From assembly GCF_000739435.1 (NCBI RefSeq), contig NZ_CP009159.1, forward strand, positions 2,108,001 through 2,172,000: a stretch of DNA of 64,000 nucleotides, given 5' to 3'. The position numbers and the translations under genes were made by a program. Below the pieces are notes generated by a model, which did no database searches, was not told the origin of the DNA, and was given only the letters and a program-made list of their open reading frames with translations. The DNA is from Actinobacillus suis ATCC 33415 (GTDB lineage Bacteria; Pseudomonadota; Gammaproteobacteria; Enterobacterales; Pasteurellaceae). This document shows, piece after piece, positions 25,562 through 33,487 of this stretch (positions within the stretch are counted from its first letter, which is position 1; each line of letters starts with the position of its first letter).

Positions 25562-26799
25562 TTGCTTCGATTTTTAAAGAACTTCGCTTATTAAGTCGTG
25601 ATCTGCACGGTGTGGCAGTGCTGTTTATTATGCCAATTTTGTTTATGTTGATTATGTCGGCAGCACTAAGTAATGAGAATGAACTTAGCCAAGATGCGCC
25701 GATAGTTTTATTAGCTGAGCCAAACAATCCGTTAAATGAAGCATTTTTTCAGAAATTGAAAGCGGAAAAGCTTAATATTCAACAGGCAGATATTGCGGAG
25801 TTGGCAAGGTATCAAGCTGCATTACAAGCGGGCGAATTTGAGCTATTAATTGCAAATTCTAATCAAAAATCGACCGCACTTTCAGATGAAAAAACGTTAG
25901 CGTTGTGGCTTAACCCAAGTGTTGATCGTGGTTGGCTATTAGGCGTGAAAGGTGTATTACAAAAACATTACACCCAATTGCGTTTAGATCAATATATGGC
26001 GGACAATAAGATTACGCTAAAAAATAATAAACAGAAGCAAATCAAAGCGATAGAGAAAAAGGTTAATCAGGATTTAGATAAAAAATTCGCTCAAATTAAT
26101 GATTATCTGGCTAAAGATTTATGGCAAGAAATCTATCTGAACCGCCAAGGTAAGGAAGTTGCAAAACCTAACTCGGTACAACATAGTGTACCTGCGTGGC
26201 TGATTTTCGGGATGTTTTTTATTATGATTCCGCTTTCTAATGTAATGGCGATGGAGCGACAAACCAATACCATTACTAGACTGCGAATGGCGAGAGCTTC
26301 CGCATTTAAACTGATTGTAGCGAAGTTGATTCCTTATTTCTTGATCAATCAATGCCAATTTATCGGTATGGTGGCATTAGGCTATTTTGTTTTGCCTCGC
26401 CTTGAAATGCCTGCTTTTTCACTGATTGGCGAGTGGTGGCACTATGCGGTATTAGCGATGGCAGTTAGCCTGTCTGCGCTTGGTTATGGGCTATTTATTA
26501 GTGTAGTGGCTCGCACAACTGAGCATGCCGTGGTGTTAGGCGGTGGCGGTATTATCATTATGGCGGCGATTGGCGGTATTATGGTGCCAACCTATGTCAT
26601 GCCGGAAATTATGCAAACTATCGCCGAGTTTTCGCCAATGGGCTGGGCGTTAAGCGGCTTCCAAAATCTGTTGTTGAACCAATATGAATTACCGCAAATT
26701 GCAAATTATTTGGCAAAATTGATCGCTTTTGGTGTTGTGATGATCGGGCTTGCCGCCTTGATTTATCAGCGACAATTAAGAACGCAGGCAAGATTTTAA
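25555..26799 (+). CDS. ABC-2 type transporter permease
   Basis: A 414-residue membrane protein with one N-terminal helix, a periplasmic segment of about 170 residues (residues 40-210) and a cluster of five to six helices at the C-terminus, the layout of YhgE/YadH-like ABC-2 exporters. It starts at a GTG overlapping the ATPase gene. An ACCGCACTT (reverse Haemophilus-type) uptake signal lies at 25873. It forms the exporter with the preceding ATPase. Confidence 0.9.
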   Translation: MLIASIFKELRLLSRDLHGVAVLFIMPILFMLIMSAALSNENELSQDAPIVLLAEPNNPLNEAFFQKLKAEKLNIQQADIAELARYQAALQAGEFELLIANSNQKSTALSDEKTLALWLNPSVDRGWLLGVKGVLQKHYTQLRLDQYMADNKITLKNNKQKQIKAIEKKVNQDLDKKFAQINDYLAKDLWQEIYLNRQGKEVAKPNSVQHSVPAWLIFGMFFIMIPLSNVMAMERQTNTITRLRMARASAFKLIVAKLIPYFLINQCQFIGMVALGYFVLPRLEMPAFSLIGEWWHYAVLAMAVSLSALGYGLFISVVARTTEHAVVLGGGGIIIMAAIGGIMVPTYVMPEIMQTIAEFSPMGWALSGFQNLLLNQYELPQIANYLAKLIAFGVVMIGLAALIYQRQLRTQARF

Positions 26800-26812
26800 T
26801 GTGGTACATACT

Positions 26813-27097
26813 ATGAAATATACATTTACCTTAGAACCTAATTTACTTGAATTAGAACTGAAAAAATTAATCGTAAACGAATCCGAAAAAGACGAGTTTG
26901 AGTCGCAAGATATTGCGGATAACGAGCCACTTTTTGGTGAGCAAAGTCGTATCCAGTTAGATTCGCTCGATGCTTTGCAAATTGCAGTGGCGTTGCAAGC
27001 GCATTTTAAAGTACGTTTGCAAGGTGATCGTATGGTGCGTAAGCATATGATGAATGTTGCCGATTTAGCTAAATTTATTCGGGATTCACATCAATAA
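26813..27097 (+). CDS. Acyl carrier protein of the Dar-type block
   Basis: About 94 residues. The phosphopantetheine site is the serine of QLDSLDALQIA, with the preceding acidic helix and a C-terminal NVADLAKFIRD helix, as in carrier proteins. It is a third carrier protein in the cluster, separate from the ApeE/ApeF pair, and likely serves the DarB or atypical ketosynthase proteins. A GTG at 26801 is an alternative start. The stop overlaps the next start (TAATG). Confidence 0.85.
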   Translation: MKYTFTLEPNLLELELKKLIVNESEKDEFESQDIADNEPLFGEQSRIQLDSLDALQIAVALQAHFKVRLQGDRMVRKHMMNVADLAKFIRDSHQ

Positions 27098-28056
27098 TGG
27101 CGGTTTATATCAATGCAAGCGGTCGAATTTCTGCAAAAAATTGCAAAAAACGAACCGCACTACAATTAGGGCAATCAATTGAATTGCCCTATTTTTCGGC
27201 TTTTGATTCTGTATTATTAAGTTTGCCGGCACTCTATGTGTTACTTGAACAGCAATTAGAGCAATGTCTGTCAAGTGCAGGCTGGGCAATCTCTGAATTA
27301 GCTGAAATACCAATTTTACTAGGTTCAACAGCCTATACGATTGCTGATTGCGAATATCGCTTTGCTACTCATCAAGCGTTAGCCAGTGAACCGAACATCA
27401 CGATAATTGGTGATTATCTCCAACAAAAATATGGAGCAAAAGTCTTTAACTTTGCTACCTCTTGCACCTCTTCTGCGCAGGCGATTGGTTATGCGGCAAA
27501 AATGATTGAACAAGGCAAATGCCAGAAGGTGCTTGTACTAGGTTTTGAAATGTTTAATCGTTTAACCTTTGAGCATTTTCAGGCGATGGGTTTGCTGGCA
27601 CAAAGTGCAGCAGAAAAAGGCATTATTTTAGGCGAAGGTATTGGTTGTGTAGCATTGAGCAATCAGGAGTCCGACTGCCGAATTTTAGCTGTTGCAAGCC
27701 TGACTGATCATTTCAGCTTAACCAATAATAGCGAGCAAAGTTTAGTGCGCTTAATTGACAAAGTGTTACAAAAATCCGACCGCTTGCCAGCAGAAATCAA
27801 TGCAATTAAACCACATTTTGTCGGAGGAGACTTTGATGAAATTGAGCAAGCGATTTTGCAAAAAATTGTGCCAAATCGACCGCACTTCCTCCCTAAAAAA
27901 GAGCTGGGGCATACGCTAGGCGCAAGTGGTGCATTGGAAACGGCATGGCTGTTAGAACAGTTGCAAAAAAATACTGAAAATAGACCGCTTATCGTGTTGA
28001 ATTATTTCCTTGGTTTTGGTGGCAGTAACATTGGGTGGATATTGCAATGGAAGTAA
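27097..28056 (+). CDS. Short atypical beta-ketoacyl synthase
   Basis: A 319-residue thiolase-fold protein, about 90 residues shorter than KAS I/II enzymes. The cysteine is present in ATSCTSSAQAIGYA, the last histidine in LGHTLGASGALET and the end FLGFGGSNIGW. The usual HGTGT histidine motif is replaced by KPHFVGGDFDEIEQ, so a histidine remains but its surroundings differ. It overlaps the next gene by 10 bases. Whether it condenses, primes or transfers acyl groups cannot be told. Confidence 0.75.
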   Translation: MAVYINASGRISAKNCKKRTALQLGQSIELPYFSAFDSVLLSLPALYVLLEQQLEQCLSSAGWAISELAEIPILLGSTAYTIADCEYRFATHQALASEPNITIIGDYLQQKYGAKVFNFATSCTSSAQAIGYAAKMIEQGKCQKVLVLGFEMFNRLTFEHFQAMGLLAQSAAEKGIILGEGIGCVALSNQESDCRILAVASLTDHFSLTNNSEQSLVRLIDKVLQKSDRLPAEINAIKPHFVGGDFDEIEQAILQKIVPNRPHFLPKKELGHTLGASGALETAWLLEQLQKNTENRPLIVLNYFLGFGGSNIGWILQWK

Positions 28057-28529
28057 TCGCAGAATTTCAAGTAACGGAACAATTGGATGATAAAACCTTG
28101 CGTCAACGCTTGAAAGAATTGGGCGTAGATGCTCGTCGCTTAAGCCGCTTTACACAATTGGCTTTGCTCGGTGCTTTAAACTTACGTGAATTTGTAAATG
28201 GAGAAAGTGCGGTTTATTTAGGCTCGAATTTCAATTCACCGAGTAAATTCTACAAAATGTTCAATAATTTATTACAAGAACATTTACCAAGCCCGTTGGA
28301 TTTTATGGCAAATATCAATAATGCTGCGGTTTTTCAAATTGCGCAAAGTTTAGATTTACAAGGTGCAGGGATTTTTCTTGCACTGGAAAAACATGAAATG
28401 GCTAAATTATTCGATCTGGCCGAATTAGATCTTGCACCAAACCAAACTGCCCTGATTGGTTGGGTGTTTGAACACCCTCAACAACATCAGCAAGATGAAA
28501 GTTGTTGGTGGGTGGTGAGAGGGCTATAA
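28047..28529 (+). CDS. Ketosynthase-like half protein, function unknown
   Basis: A 160-residue protein with short ketosynthase-like features (LSRFTQLALLGALNL, YLGSNFNSPSKFYKMFNNLL, SPLDFMANINNAAVFQIAQSLDLQG) but no catalytic cysteine. It looks like a shortened chain-length-factor-type subunit. It overlaps the preceding ketosynthase by 10 bases, so the two probably form a pair. It is the last gene before the internal promoter. Confidence 0.6.
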   Translation: MEVIAEFQVTEQLDDKTLRQRLKELGVDARRLSRFTQLALLGALNLREFVNGESAVYLGSNFNSPSKFYKMFNNLLQEHLPSPLDFMANINNAAVFQIAQSLDLQGAGIFLALEKHEMAKLFDLAELDLAPNQTALIGWVFEHPQQHQQDESCWWVVRGL

Positions 28530-28544
28530 GCATTTTGGCTTATA

Positions 28545-28573
28545 TTGGTAGAAGGTCAGATTTCGTGTAGAAT
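28545..28573 (+). promoter_or_regulatory. Candidate internal promoter for the ApeC-to-exporter half
   Basis: TTGGTA and TAGAAT are 17 bases apart, 35 bases before the next ATG. It lies in the first real intergenic gap after a run of overlapping genes, so it probably starts a separate transcript. Confidence 0.6.
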
Positions 28574-28607
28574 AAAAGAGTTATAGTTACATTAAAAGGA
28601 ACAACTT

Positions 28608-29099
28608 ATGAAAACATTATGGAAATTAATTGGGATTTTATCTATATCAGTCTTCTTAGGAGCTTGTAGCTCGATGACGTTAGATAGTAACTTAAAGCAA
28701 GATGTGAAGGAACAGTATACGACTTACAAGATTGTTAATGTGTCTTCTAATGAAACGATTTCGCCTGAAGTTGCCACTATATTCGAAAATAACTTAAGGA
28801 CGCAATTACAAAAATATGGCTACAAAGAAGGCAATGATGTTGTGGTAAGTTATGATATTAAAGCTTTTGATGAAGGCAATCGGGCATTAAGAATGTTTAT
28901 TGGGTTCGGTGCAGGTAAAGGTACGTTATCTGTTATAACGACATTAAAAGATAAAAACGGTGTTTACTTGGGTTCTGTCAATACGGAAACTACGTTAAGA
29001 ATGGGATTTTTCGGTGGTAGCTTAAATAGCATTATTGCTTCAACAGCGAAAAAGACCGCAGCTCAAATTAGAAAATCGCGAATTATTAATGCTCATTAA
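28608..29099 (+). CDS. DUF4410-like lipoprotein
   Basis: A 163-residue protein with a lipoprotein signal ending LGACSS (cysteine 20). The remainder (YTTYKIVNVSSNETISPEVATIFENNLRTQL and AFDEGNRALRMFIGFGAGKGTL) resembles the DUF4410 family, of unknown function. A GGAAC ribosome site precedes the ATG. It opens the second half of the cluster. Its relation to polyene formation is unknown. Confidence 0.75.
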   Translation: MKTLWKLIGILSISVFLGACSSMTLDSNLKQDVKEQYTTYKIVNVSSNETISPEVATIFENNLRTQLQKYGYKEGNDVVVSYDIKAFDEGNRALRMFIGFGAGKGTLSVITTLKDKNGVYLGSVNTETTLRMGFFGGSLNSIIASTAKKTAAQIRKSRIINAH

Positions 29100-29112
29100 T
29101 TAAGGAATATTT

Positions 29113-29550
29113 ATGAAAAAGCTAATGTTAGGTGCATTATCTCTATTGGTTGTCACCGCTTGTACTAATAATTTCCCAACAACGGATACAGTAGAAAAAC
29201 GTGCAGATTTAACAAAATTATGTATTAAAGAATCATCAAATCCACGTTTAGCATCTTTTGTACCAAGCCTTGTAAAAAGCTTAAAAGCTAAAGGTATTGA
29301 AAGTGAAGTTCATATTAATACTGTCCCTCATGATTCGTGTAAATATATGCTTAGCTATGCACTAAATGAACGCCGTAATTTAGTATTACGCGCCACAGTA
29401 AGAGTGAGCGAATTAGATGGTTCGGATTATGATGAAATTGGTGAGGTTGTTTATAAACAACGTAGCAAAGAAGAACAATCCGCATCAAAATCGAATGGTG
29501 TTCAAGGTCAGACAGACCGTATTGTTGCTGAGCTGTTCAAACATTATTAA
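29113..29550 (+). CDS. Sbal_3080-like lipoprotein
   Basis: A 145-residue protein with a lipoprotein signal (LLVVTACTNN, cysteine 17). The rest resembles the Sbal_3080 lipoprotein family by length and by pattern (KLCIKESSNPRL, HDSCKYMLSYALNERR). An uptake-signal core covers the signal-peptide codons at about 29155. It pairs with the preceding lipoprotein gene, 13 bases upstream. No function is known. Confidence 0.7.
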   Translation: MKKLMLGALSLLVVTACTNNFPTTDTVEKRADLTKLCIKESSNPRLASFVPSLVKSLKAKGIESEVHINTVPHDSCKYMLSYALNERRNLVLRATVRVSELDGSDYDEIGEVVYKQRSKEEQSASKSNGVQGQTDRIVAELFKHY

Positions 29551-29556
29551 TTTACT

Positions 29557-30309
29557 ATGACAGACCATTGTGAATTTACATTTAATATTTCAGCATGGAA
29601 TGTTGTAGCTAATAAACAACTTTCCATTGCTGATTGGCAACTAGGTGAGGCGCATTGGGTTAAAAATGCAAAAAATTGGGAAAATTTTACCCCTAAATTA
29701 GCGTTTTTGCCGGCAATTAAACGTCGTCGTTTAAGTGATTCAGCTCGGCTTTTCTTTGAGGCTGCTTGGGAGCTATTACCGTCGGAACAGGCAAATATTC
29801 CGGTTGTATATGCTTCAAACAATAGTGAAATTAACCGTAGTTTTGGTTTGTGGCATACGCTATTACAAGATGGTGATGTTTCACCTACCTCATTTAGTTT
29901 ATCGGTACATAATGCATTAGTCGGACAATGGTCTGAATTTCGTCAAGTGACGGCTGAGACCATATCTATTACCGCTTCGCAAGACAACTTAGAGTCCGCT
30001 TTGTTAGAAGCTTATTTGCTCTTGAATGACGGAGCAGACCGTGTGCTCGTTGTTGTGGCGGAAAGCCCATTATTAGAAAACTATAATGCACAGCCGATTG
30101 AACGTCAGCCTTTTGCATATGCGCTAGCATTGGTAGTCACAAAAGGTGAGCAATATCAGCTGAGTTTGGTTGTAAAAGATAGCGTGAATACGACCGCTTG
30201 TTTAGCAAAAGATAATGCTTTAACGTGGGTTCAAAACCATTATGCGAATAGTGTGCAATGGCAAACTAAAAGTACAAATGGAAAGGTATGGCAATGGCGA
30301 AAAAATTAG
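29557..30309 (+). CDS. apeC: Ketosynthase chain-length factor, ApeC-like
   Basis: A 250-residue protein related to the N-terminal half of ketosynthases but lacking the active cysteine (PTSFSLSVHNALVGQW in its place). This is the form of ApeC, which partners the ketosynthase ApeO and sets chain length. It is translated into the next gene with a 22-base overlap. Unusually, its partner ketosynthase gene is about 13 kb upstream, at the other end of the cluster. Confidence 0.82.
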   Translation: MTDHCEFTFNISAWNVVANKQLSIADWQLGEAHWVKNAKNWENFTPKLAFLPAIKRRRLSDSARLFFEAAWELLPSEQANIPVVYASNNSEINRSFGLWHTLLQDGDVSPTSFSLSVHNALVGQWSEFRQVTAETISITASQDNLESALLEAYLLLNDGADRVLVVVAESPLLENYNAQPIERQPFAYALALVVTKGEQYQLSLVVKDSVNTTACLAKDNALTWVQNHYANSVQWQTKSTNGKVWQWRKN

Positions 30310-31058
30310 ACTGGCTGCGTCGATTCTTAGGGACGATGTTGGGTTTTGTGTTATTTGGCGTATTAGGAATCAGTTATAGAATTATTCTTTCTCCTTATGT
30401 TAAATACGTGAAAAACGGTGATCTGTCTCATGTTTTGCAAGCTCGCCGTTCAGTGGGGAAAATTTGGGCATTCTTTGTCAAATATCTAGTTGCCGTCGGT
30501 GTTCTTGAAGTGGAATATCATGGTTTCGAACGACTTGGACGTAAAGGTCAATTAATGGTTGCTAATCATCCTTCTCTATTGGACGTGGTGTTAATCTTTT
30601 CAAAAGAAAACCGTTTAAACTGTATCGTAAAAAAAGATTTGCTTGATAATCCGGTCATGGTTGATCCTATTATTGCATGTGGTTTTTTGCCTAATTCCGA
30701 AAGTGAAGAAGTATTAGAAAAAAGCCATCAGATTTTACAAGAAGAGTCGTTATTGCTTTTCCCTGAAGGTACTAGAACAGGTTGGGATGGTGTAGTTAAT
30801 TTGCATAGAGGTGCCGTATCTATCGGCTTACGTAGCGCAGAAGTAATTACTCCGATTATAATTAAAATGTCTCCGCCGAATTTAAAAAAAGGTCAACCTT
30901 GGTATAAGGTTCCTTCTCAGAAAATTCGTTATCAATTAACGGTTGCCGAAGATATTGATCCGAAAGCGTTATTAGCGGAAAAGCCATTACCTATTGCTTC
31001 TCGTCGATTGAAAAAACAATTAGAAGATTTATTTAATTCACATACTCATACAATTTAA
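30288..31058 (+). CDS. Lysophospholipid acyltransferase family protein, ApeD-like
   Basis: A 256-residue membrane-bound acyltransferase of the PlsC type. An N-terminal hydrophobic helix precedes the NHPSLLD catalytic H-x4-D motif and the FPEGTRTG substrate motif. In aryl-polyene clusters such a protein sits between the chain-length factor and the carrier proteins, as here, and probably attaches the polyene to a lipid anchor; the acceptor is not known from the sequence. Confidence 0.82.
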   Translation: MAMAKKLDWLRRFLGTMLGFVLFGVLGISYRIILSPYVKYVKNGDLSHVLQARRSVGKIWAFFVKYLVAVGVLEVEYHGFERLGRKGQLMVANHPSLLDVVLIFSKENRLNCIVKKDLLDNPVMVDPIIACGFLPNSESEEVLEKSHQILQEESLLLFPEGTRTGWDGVVNLHRGAVSIGLRSAEVITPIIIKMSPPNLKKGQPWYKVPSQKIRYQLTVAEDIDPKALLAEKPLPIASRRLKKQLEDLFNSHTHTI

Positions 31059-31067
31059 GGACAGAAA

Positions 31068-31325
31068 ATGGAACTTGAACTGCAATTAAAACAATTAATT
31101 ATCGATAGCCTTGGTCTTGAAGATATGAGCGTAGAGGATATTGAAACGGATGCTCCACTTTTCGGTGATGATGGGTTGGGTTTAGATTCAGTAGACGCAC
31201 TTGAACTTGGTTTAGCGGTACAAAAAACTTTTGGATTACAACTAGATAGCGAAAAGCAGAATTTACGTAATCACTTTGAAAGTGTTGCGACATTAGCAAC
31301 ATTTATTCGTTCGATTAAGGGGTAA
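31068..31325 (+). CDS. apeE: Acyl carrier protein ApeE-like
   Basis: An 85-residue carrier protein with the phosphopantetheine serine in DGLGLDSVDALEL. It is the first of two adjacent carrier genes, the arrangement of ApeE and ApeF in aryl-polyene clusters. The polyene chain is expected to be built on one of them. It begins 9 bases after the acyltransferase gene and precedes the second carrier gene by 3 bases. Confidence 0.88.
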   Translation: MELELQLKQLIIDSLGLEDMSVEDIETDAPLFGDDGLGLDSVDALELGLAVQKTFGLQLDSEKQNLRNHFESVATLATFIRSIKG

Positions 31326-31328
31326 ATA

Positions 31329-31583
31329 ATGACTGAACAAGAAATTCAAACATTATTGGTAAATGCGTTGGAAACTTTGTTTGAAGTTGATCCGAAGAGC
31401 ATTACGCCGGAAACAAACTTATATGAAGATTTAGAAATCGATAGTATTGATGCGATTGACTTAATTGATCATATTAAACGTGAAACAGGACACAAATTAC
31501 AAGCCGAAGATTTTCGTAATGTTCGTACTGTTGCCGATGTGGTGCAGGCAGTCGTGAAAATCAGCCAAAAAGGCGAAGAATAG
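31329..31583 (+). CDS. apeF: Acyl carrier protein ApeF-like
   Basis: An 84-residue carrier protein with the serine in EDLEIDSIDAIDL and a typical acidic pattern, closer to AcpP than the previous gene. It lies between ApeE and the first ligase gene and may carry the starter unit or a malonyl group. The ribosome site is AAGGGGTAAATA, inside the end of the previous gene. Confidence 0.88.
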   Translation: MTEQEIQTLLVNALETLFEVDPKSITPETNLYEDLEIDSIDAIDLIDHIKRETGHKLQAEDFRNVRTVADVVQAVVKISQKGEE

Positions 31584-31600
31584 TATTTATCTCTTCACGA

Positions 31601-32944
31601 ATGAATTACTCATCAACAGAGCTTATTGCTCAATATCCTACTTGGTATTATACCGATTTTGAACAGCGTGTTTGGCAAATTGCGACAGCGCTTCAACAGC
31701 AACAAATTCATACAGTTGCACTTTGGTTTGAAGATGGAGCAAAATTAGCCTGCACGCTGTTAGCTTGTTGGCATGCCAATGTACGCACCTTATTCCTTCC
31801 TAACTTTACTGAAGAAAGTATCGCTTGGGCAAATCAGCTGGCAGATATTTGGCTTGCTGATGTACCGGTTCATCTCTCGAATGCTAAATATTTTGATGAG
31901 TTTGCTAATCAGCTTGAATTGCAAAAAAGTGAGAAAAAGCGACCGCTTGCTGACTTTATTGCCGATACTCAACTTTTGATGAAAACCTCTGGCAGTACCG
32001 GTCAGCCTAAAACGATTATAAAAACGGCCGGTCAGCTATGGAAAAATGCCCAAGTCTGTGCACAAGCATTTGGATTTGAATCTGGTAATCAAATTACGGC
32101 CGTTTGTACCGTGAGTATTCAACATTTATATGGGTTAATTTGTCAAATTATGATGCCGTTGGTATTAGGTTGGCAGATTGGGCGTAAACAACAGTTCTTT
32201 CCTGAAAATGTGGCTCAAGTTTGTCGTCAAACGAAAAAAACAGTGCTGATTAGTAGCCCTACAATGTTGGCAAGTATTGATTGGCAGCGTTTATCTTTTC
32301 CCACGCTTAGCGAAATTGTTTCAGCAGGAGGTATACTGCCTTCAGGTGTGGCAGAGATGATTTTTAATTCGACAGGTTTTCATGTTACTGACTTCTATGG
32401 GACCACTGAAGCGGGAGCAATAGCGTTTAAGCAAGATTCTTCTCTTTGGCAGCCAATGCCAACTGCAAAAGTCGGGATTGATGAGCGTTCTACGCTATGG
32501 ATTGAAGCCGATTGGTTAGAAGGGCGCGAGCAGTGTGAGGATGTAGTTGAATTTTCAAATCAACAATTTGCTATTTTAGGGCGTATTGATCGCATTATTA
32601 AGTTGGGTGACAAGCGAATTTCATTAGCAAGCGTCGAGCAAAATTTACAACAGCATATGGCGGTTTCGGACTGTTATATTGGTAAACATCCTTTGCAAAA
32701 TCGTTTAGTTGCTTGGGTCGCGCTTTCTTCGCAAGGGATACAGTTATACAAACAGAATCGAAAAATATTGGTTGCAACTTTAAAGCAGCATTTATCAATA
32801 ACACAAGAAAAAGTTGCCTTGCCTCGTTTTTGGCGATTTACCGATAAACTGCCACGTAATAGCCAATCAAAAATCAGCAAAATGGCGTTTGAACAAATTT
32901 GTACAGCAGAACAGCTTGATCAATTTGGAGTGTTATGCGGGTAG
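31601..32944 (+). CDS. AMP-dependent acyl-ACP ligase, stand-alone copy (ApeH-like)
   Basis: A 447-residue adenylating enzyme. The ATP-binding loop KTSGSTGQPKTI, the FYGTTEAGAI motif and ILGRIDRIIKLGDKR hinge are present, so the fold looks active. It would load an aryl acid starter on a carrier protein. It is clearly related to the ligase half of the gene at 33488 (KTSGSSGEAK, YGSTETGCIAF, LLGRLDRIVKLGDKR), so the cluster holds two copies. It overlaps the next gene by 10 bases. Confidence 0.82.
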   Translation: MNYSSTELIAQYPTWYYTDFEQRVWQIATALQQQQIHTVALWFEDGAKLACTLLACWHANVRTLFLPNFTEESIAWANQLADIWLADVPVHLSNAKYFDEFANQLELQKSEKKRPLADFIADTQLLMKTSGSTGQPKTIIKTAGQLWKNAQVCAQAFGFESGNQITAVCTVSIQHLYGLICQIMMPLVLGWQIGRKQQFFPENVAQVCRQTKKTVLISSPTMLASIDWQRLSFPTLSEIVSAGGILPSGVAEMIFNSTGFHVTDFYGTTEAGAIAFKQDSSLWQPMPTAKVGIDERSTLWIEADWLEGREQCEDVVEFSNQQFAILGRIDRIIKLGDKRISLASVEQNLQQHMAVSDCYIGKHPLQNRLVAWVALSSQGIQLYKQNRKILVATLKQHLSITQEKVALPRFWRFTDKLPRNSQSKISKMAFEQICTAEQLDQFGVLCG

Positions 32945-33483
32945 TCAATATTGTAACTCGTTGTTTATTGAGCGTATTTAGCATCGCTTATCCGTTATTA
33001 TGGTGGTTATCACCAGAGATGGATTGGTTAACTTATATGCCGTTTGGCCTTGCATTCTTATGGTTTTTTCAAGGGATGCAAGCGGTCGGTTTTCAGCGTT
33101 TTTTTGCATTTTTTATGTCTATCATGTTGGGGGTGGTCGGTATAAGTCGAGGCTTAGATTGGATGTATTGGTATCCAGTTGCGATCAACGTTTTTATGTT
33201 AATAATTTTTGGCGGTAGTTTGTGGGCGAAGCAAACCATTATTGAAAAATTCGCTCGCTTACAAGATCCTGATTTACCTGCTGAGGCAATAGCTTATACC
33301 CGCAAAGTAACCCAAGTTTGGTGTGCGATTTTTATCTTCAATATTGTAGTAACTGTATCTCTGATTTATTTTAATCGACTTGATGCCTGGGCGCTTTATA
33401 CCGGTGTGATTGCCTATATTATTATGGCAATCGTCATGGTGGGAGAATGGCTGATTCGTCCGAAACATAACAGAACATTTTAA
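32935..33483 (+). CDS. Inner-membrane protein of aryl-polyene clusters (COG4648-like)
   Basis: A 182-residue protein with five or so hydrophobic segments (residues 1-28, 32-52, 55-75, 78-95 and 123-170), resembling the small membrane protein found next to the ligase in aryl-polyene clusters. It contains no catalytic motif I can name. It lies between the two ligase genes, overlapping the first by 10 bases and followed by the second after 4. Confidence 0.72.
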   Translation: MRVVNIVTRCLLSVFSIAYPLLWWLSPEMDWLTYMPFGLAFLWFFQGMQAVGFQRFFAFFMSIMLGVVGISRGLDWMYWYPVAINVFMLIIFGGSLWAKQTIIEKFARLQDPDLPAEAIAYTRKVTQVWCAIFIFNIVVTVSLIYFNRLDAWALYTGVIAYIIMAIVMVGEWLIRPKHNRTF

Positions 33484-33487
33484 TTTT

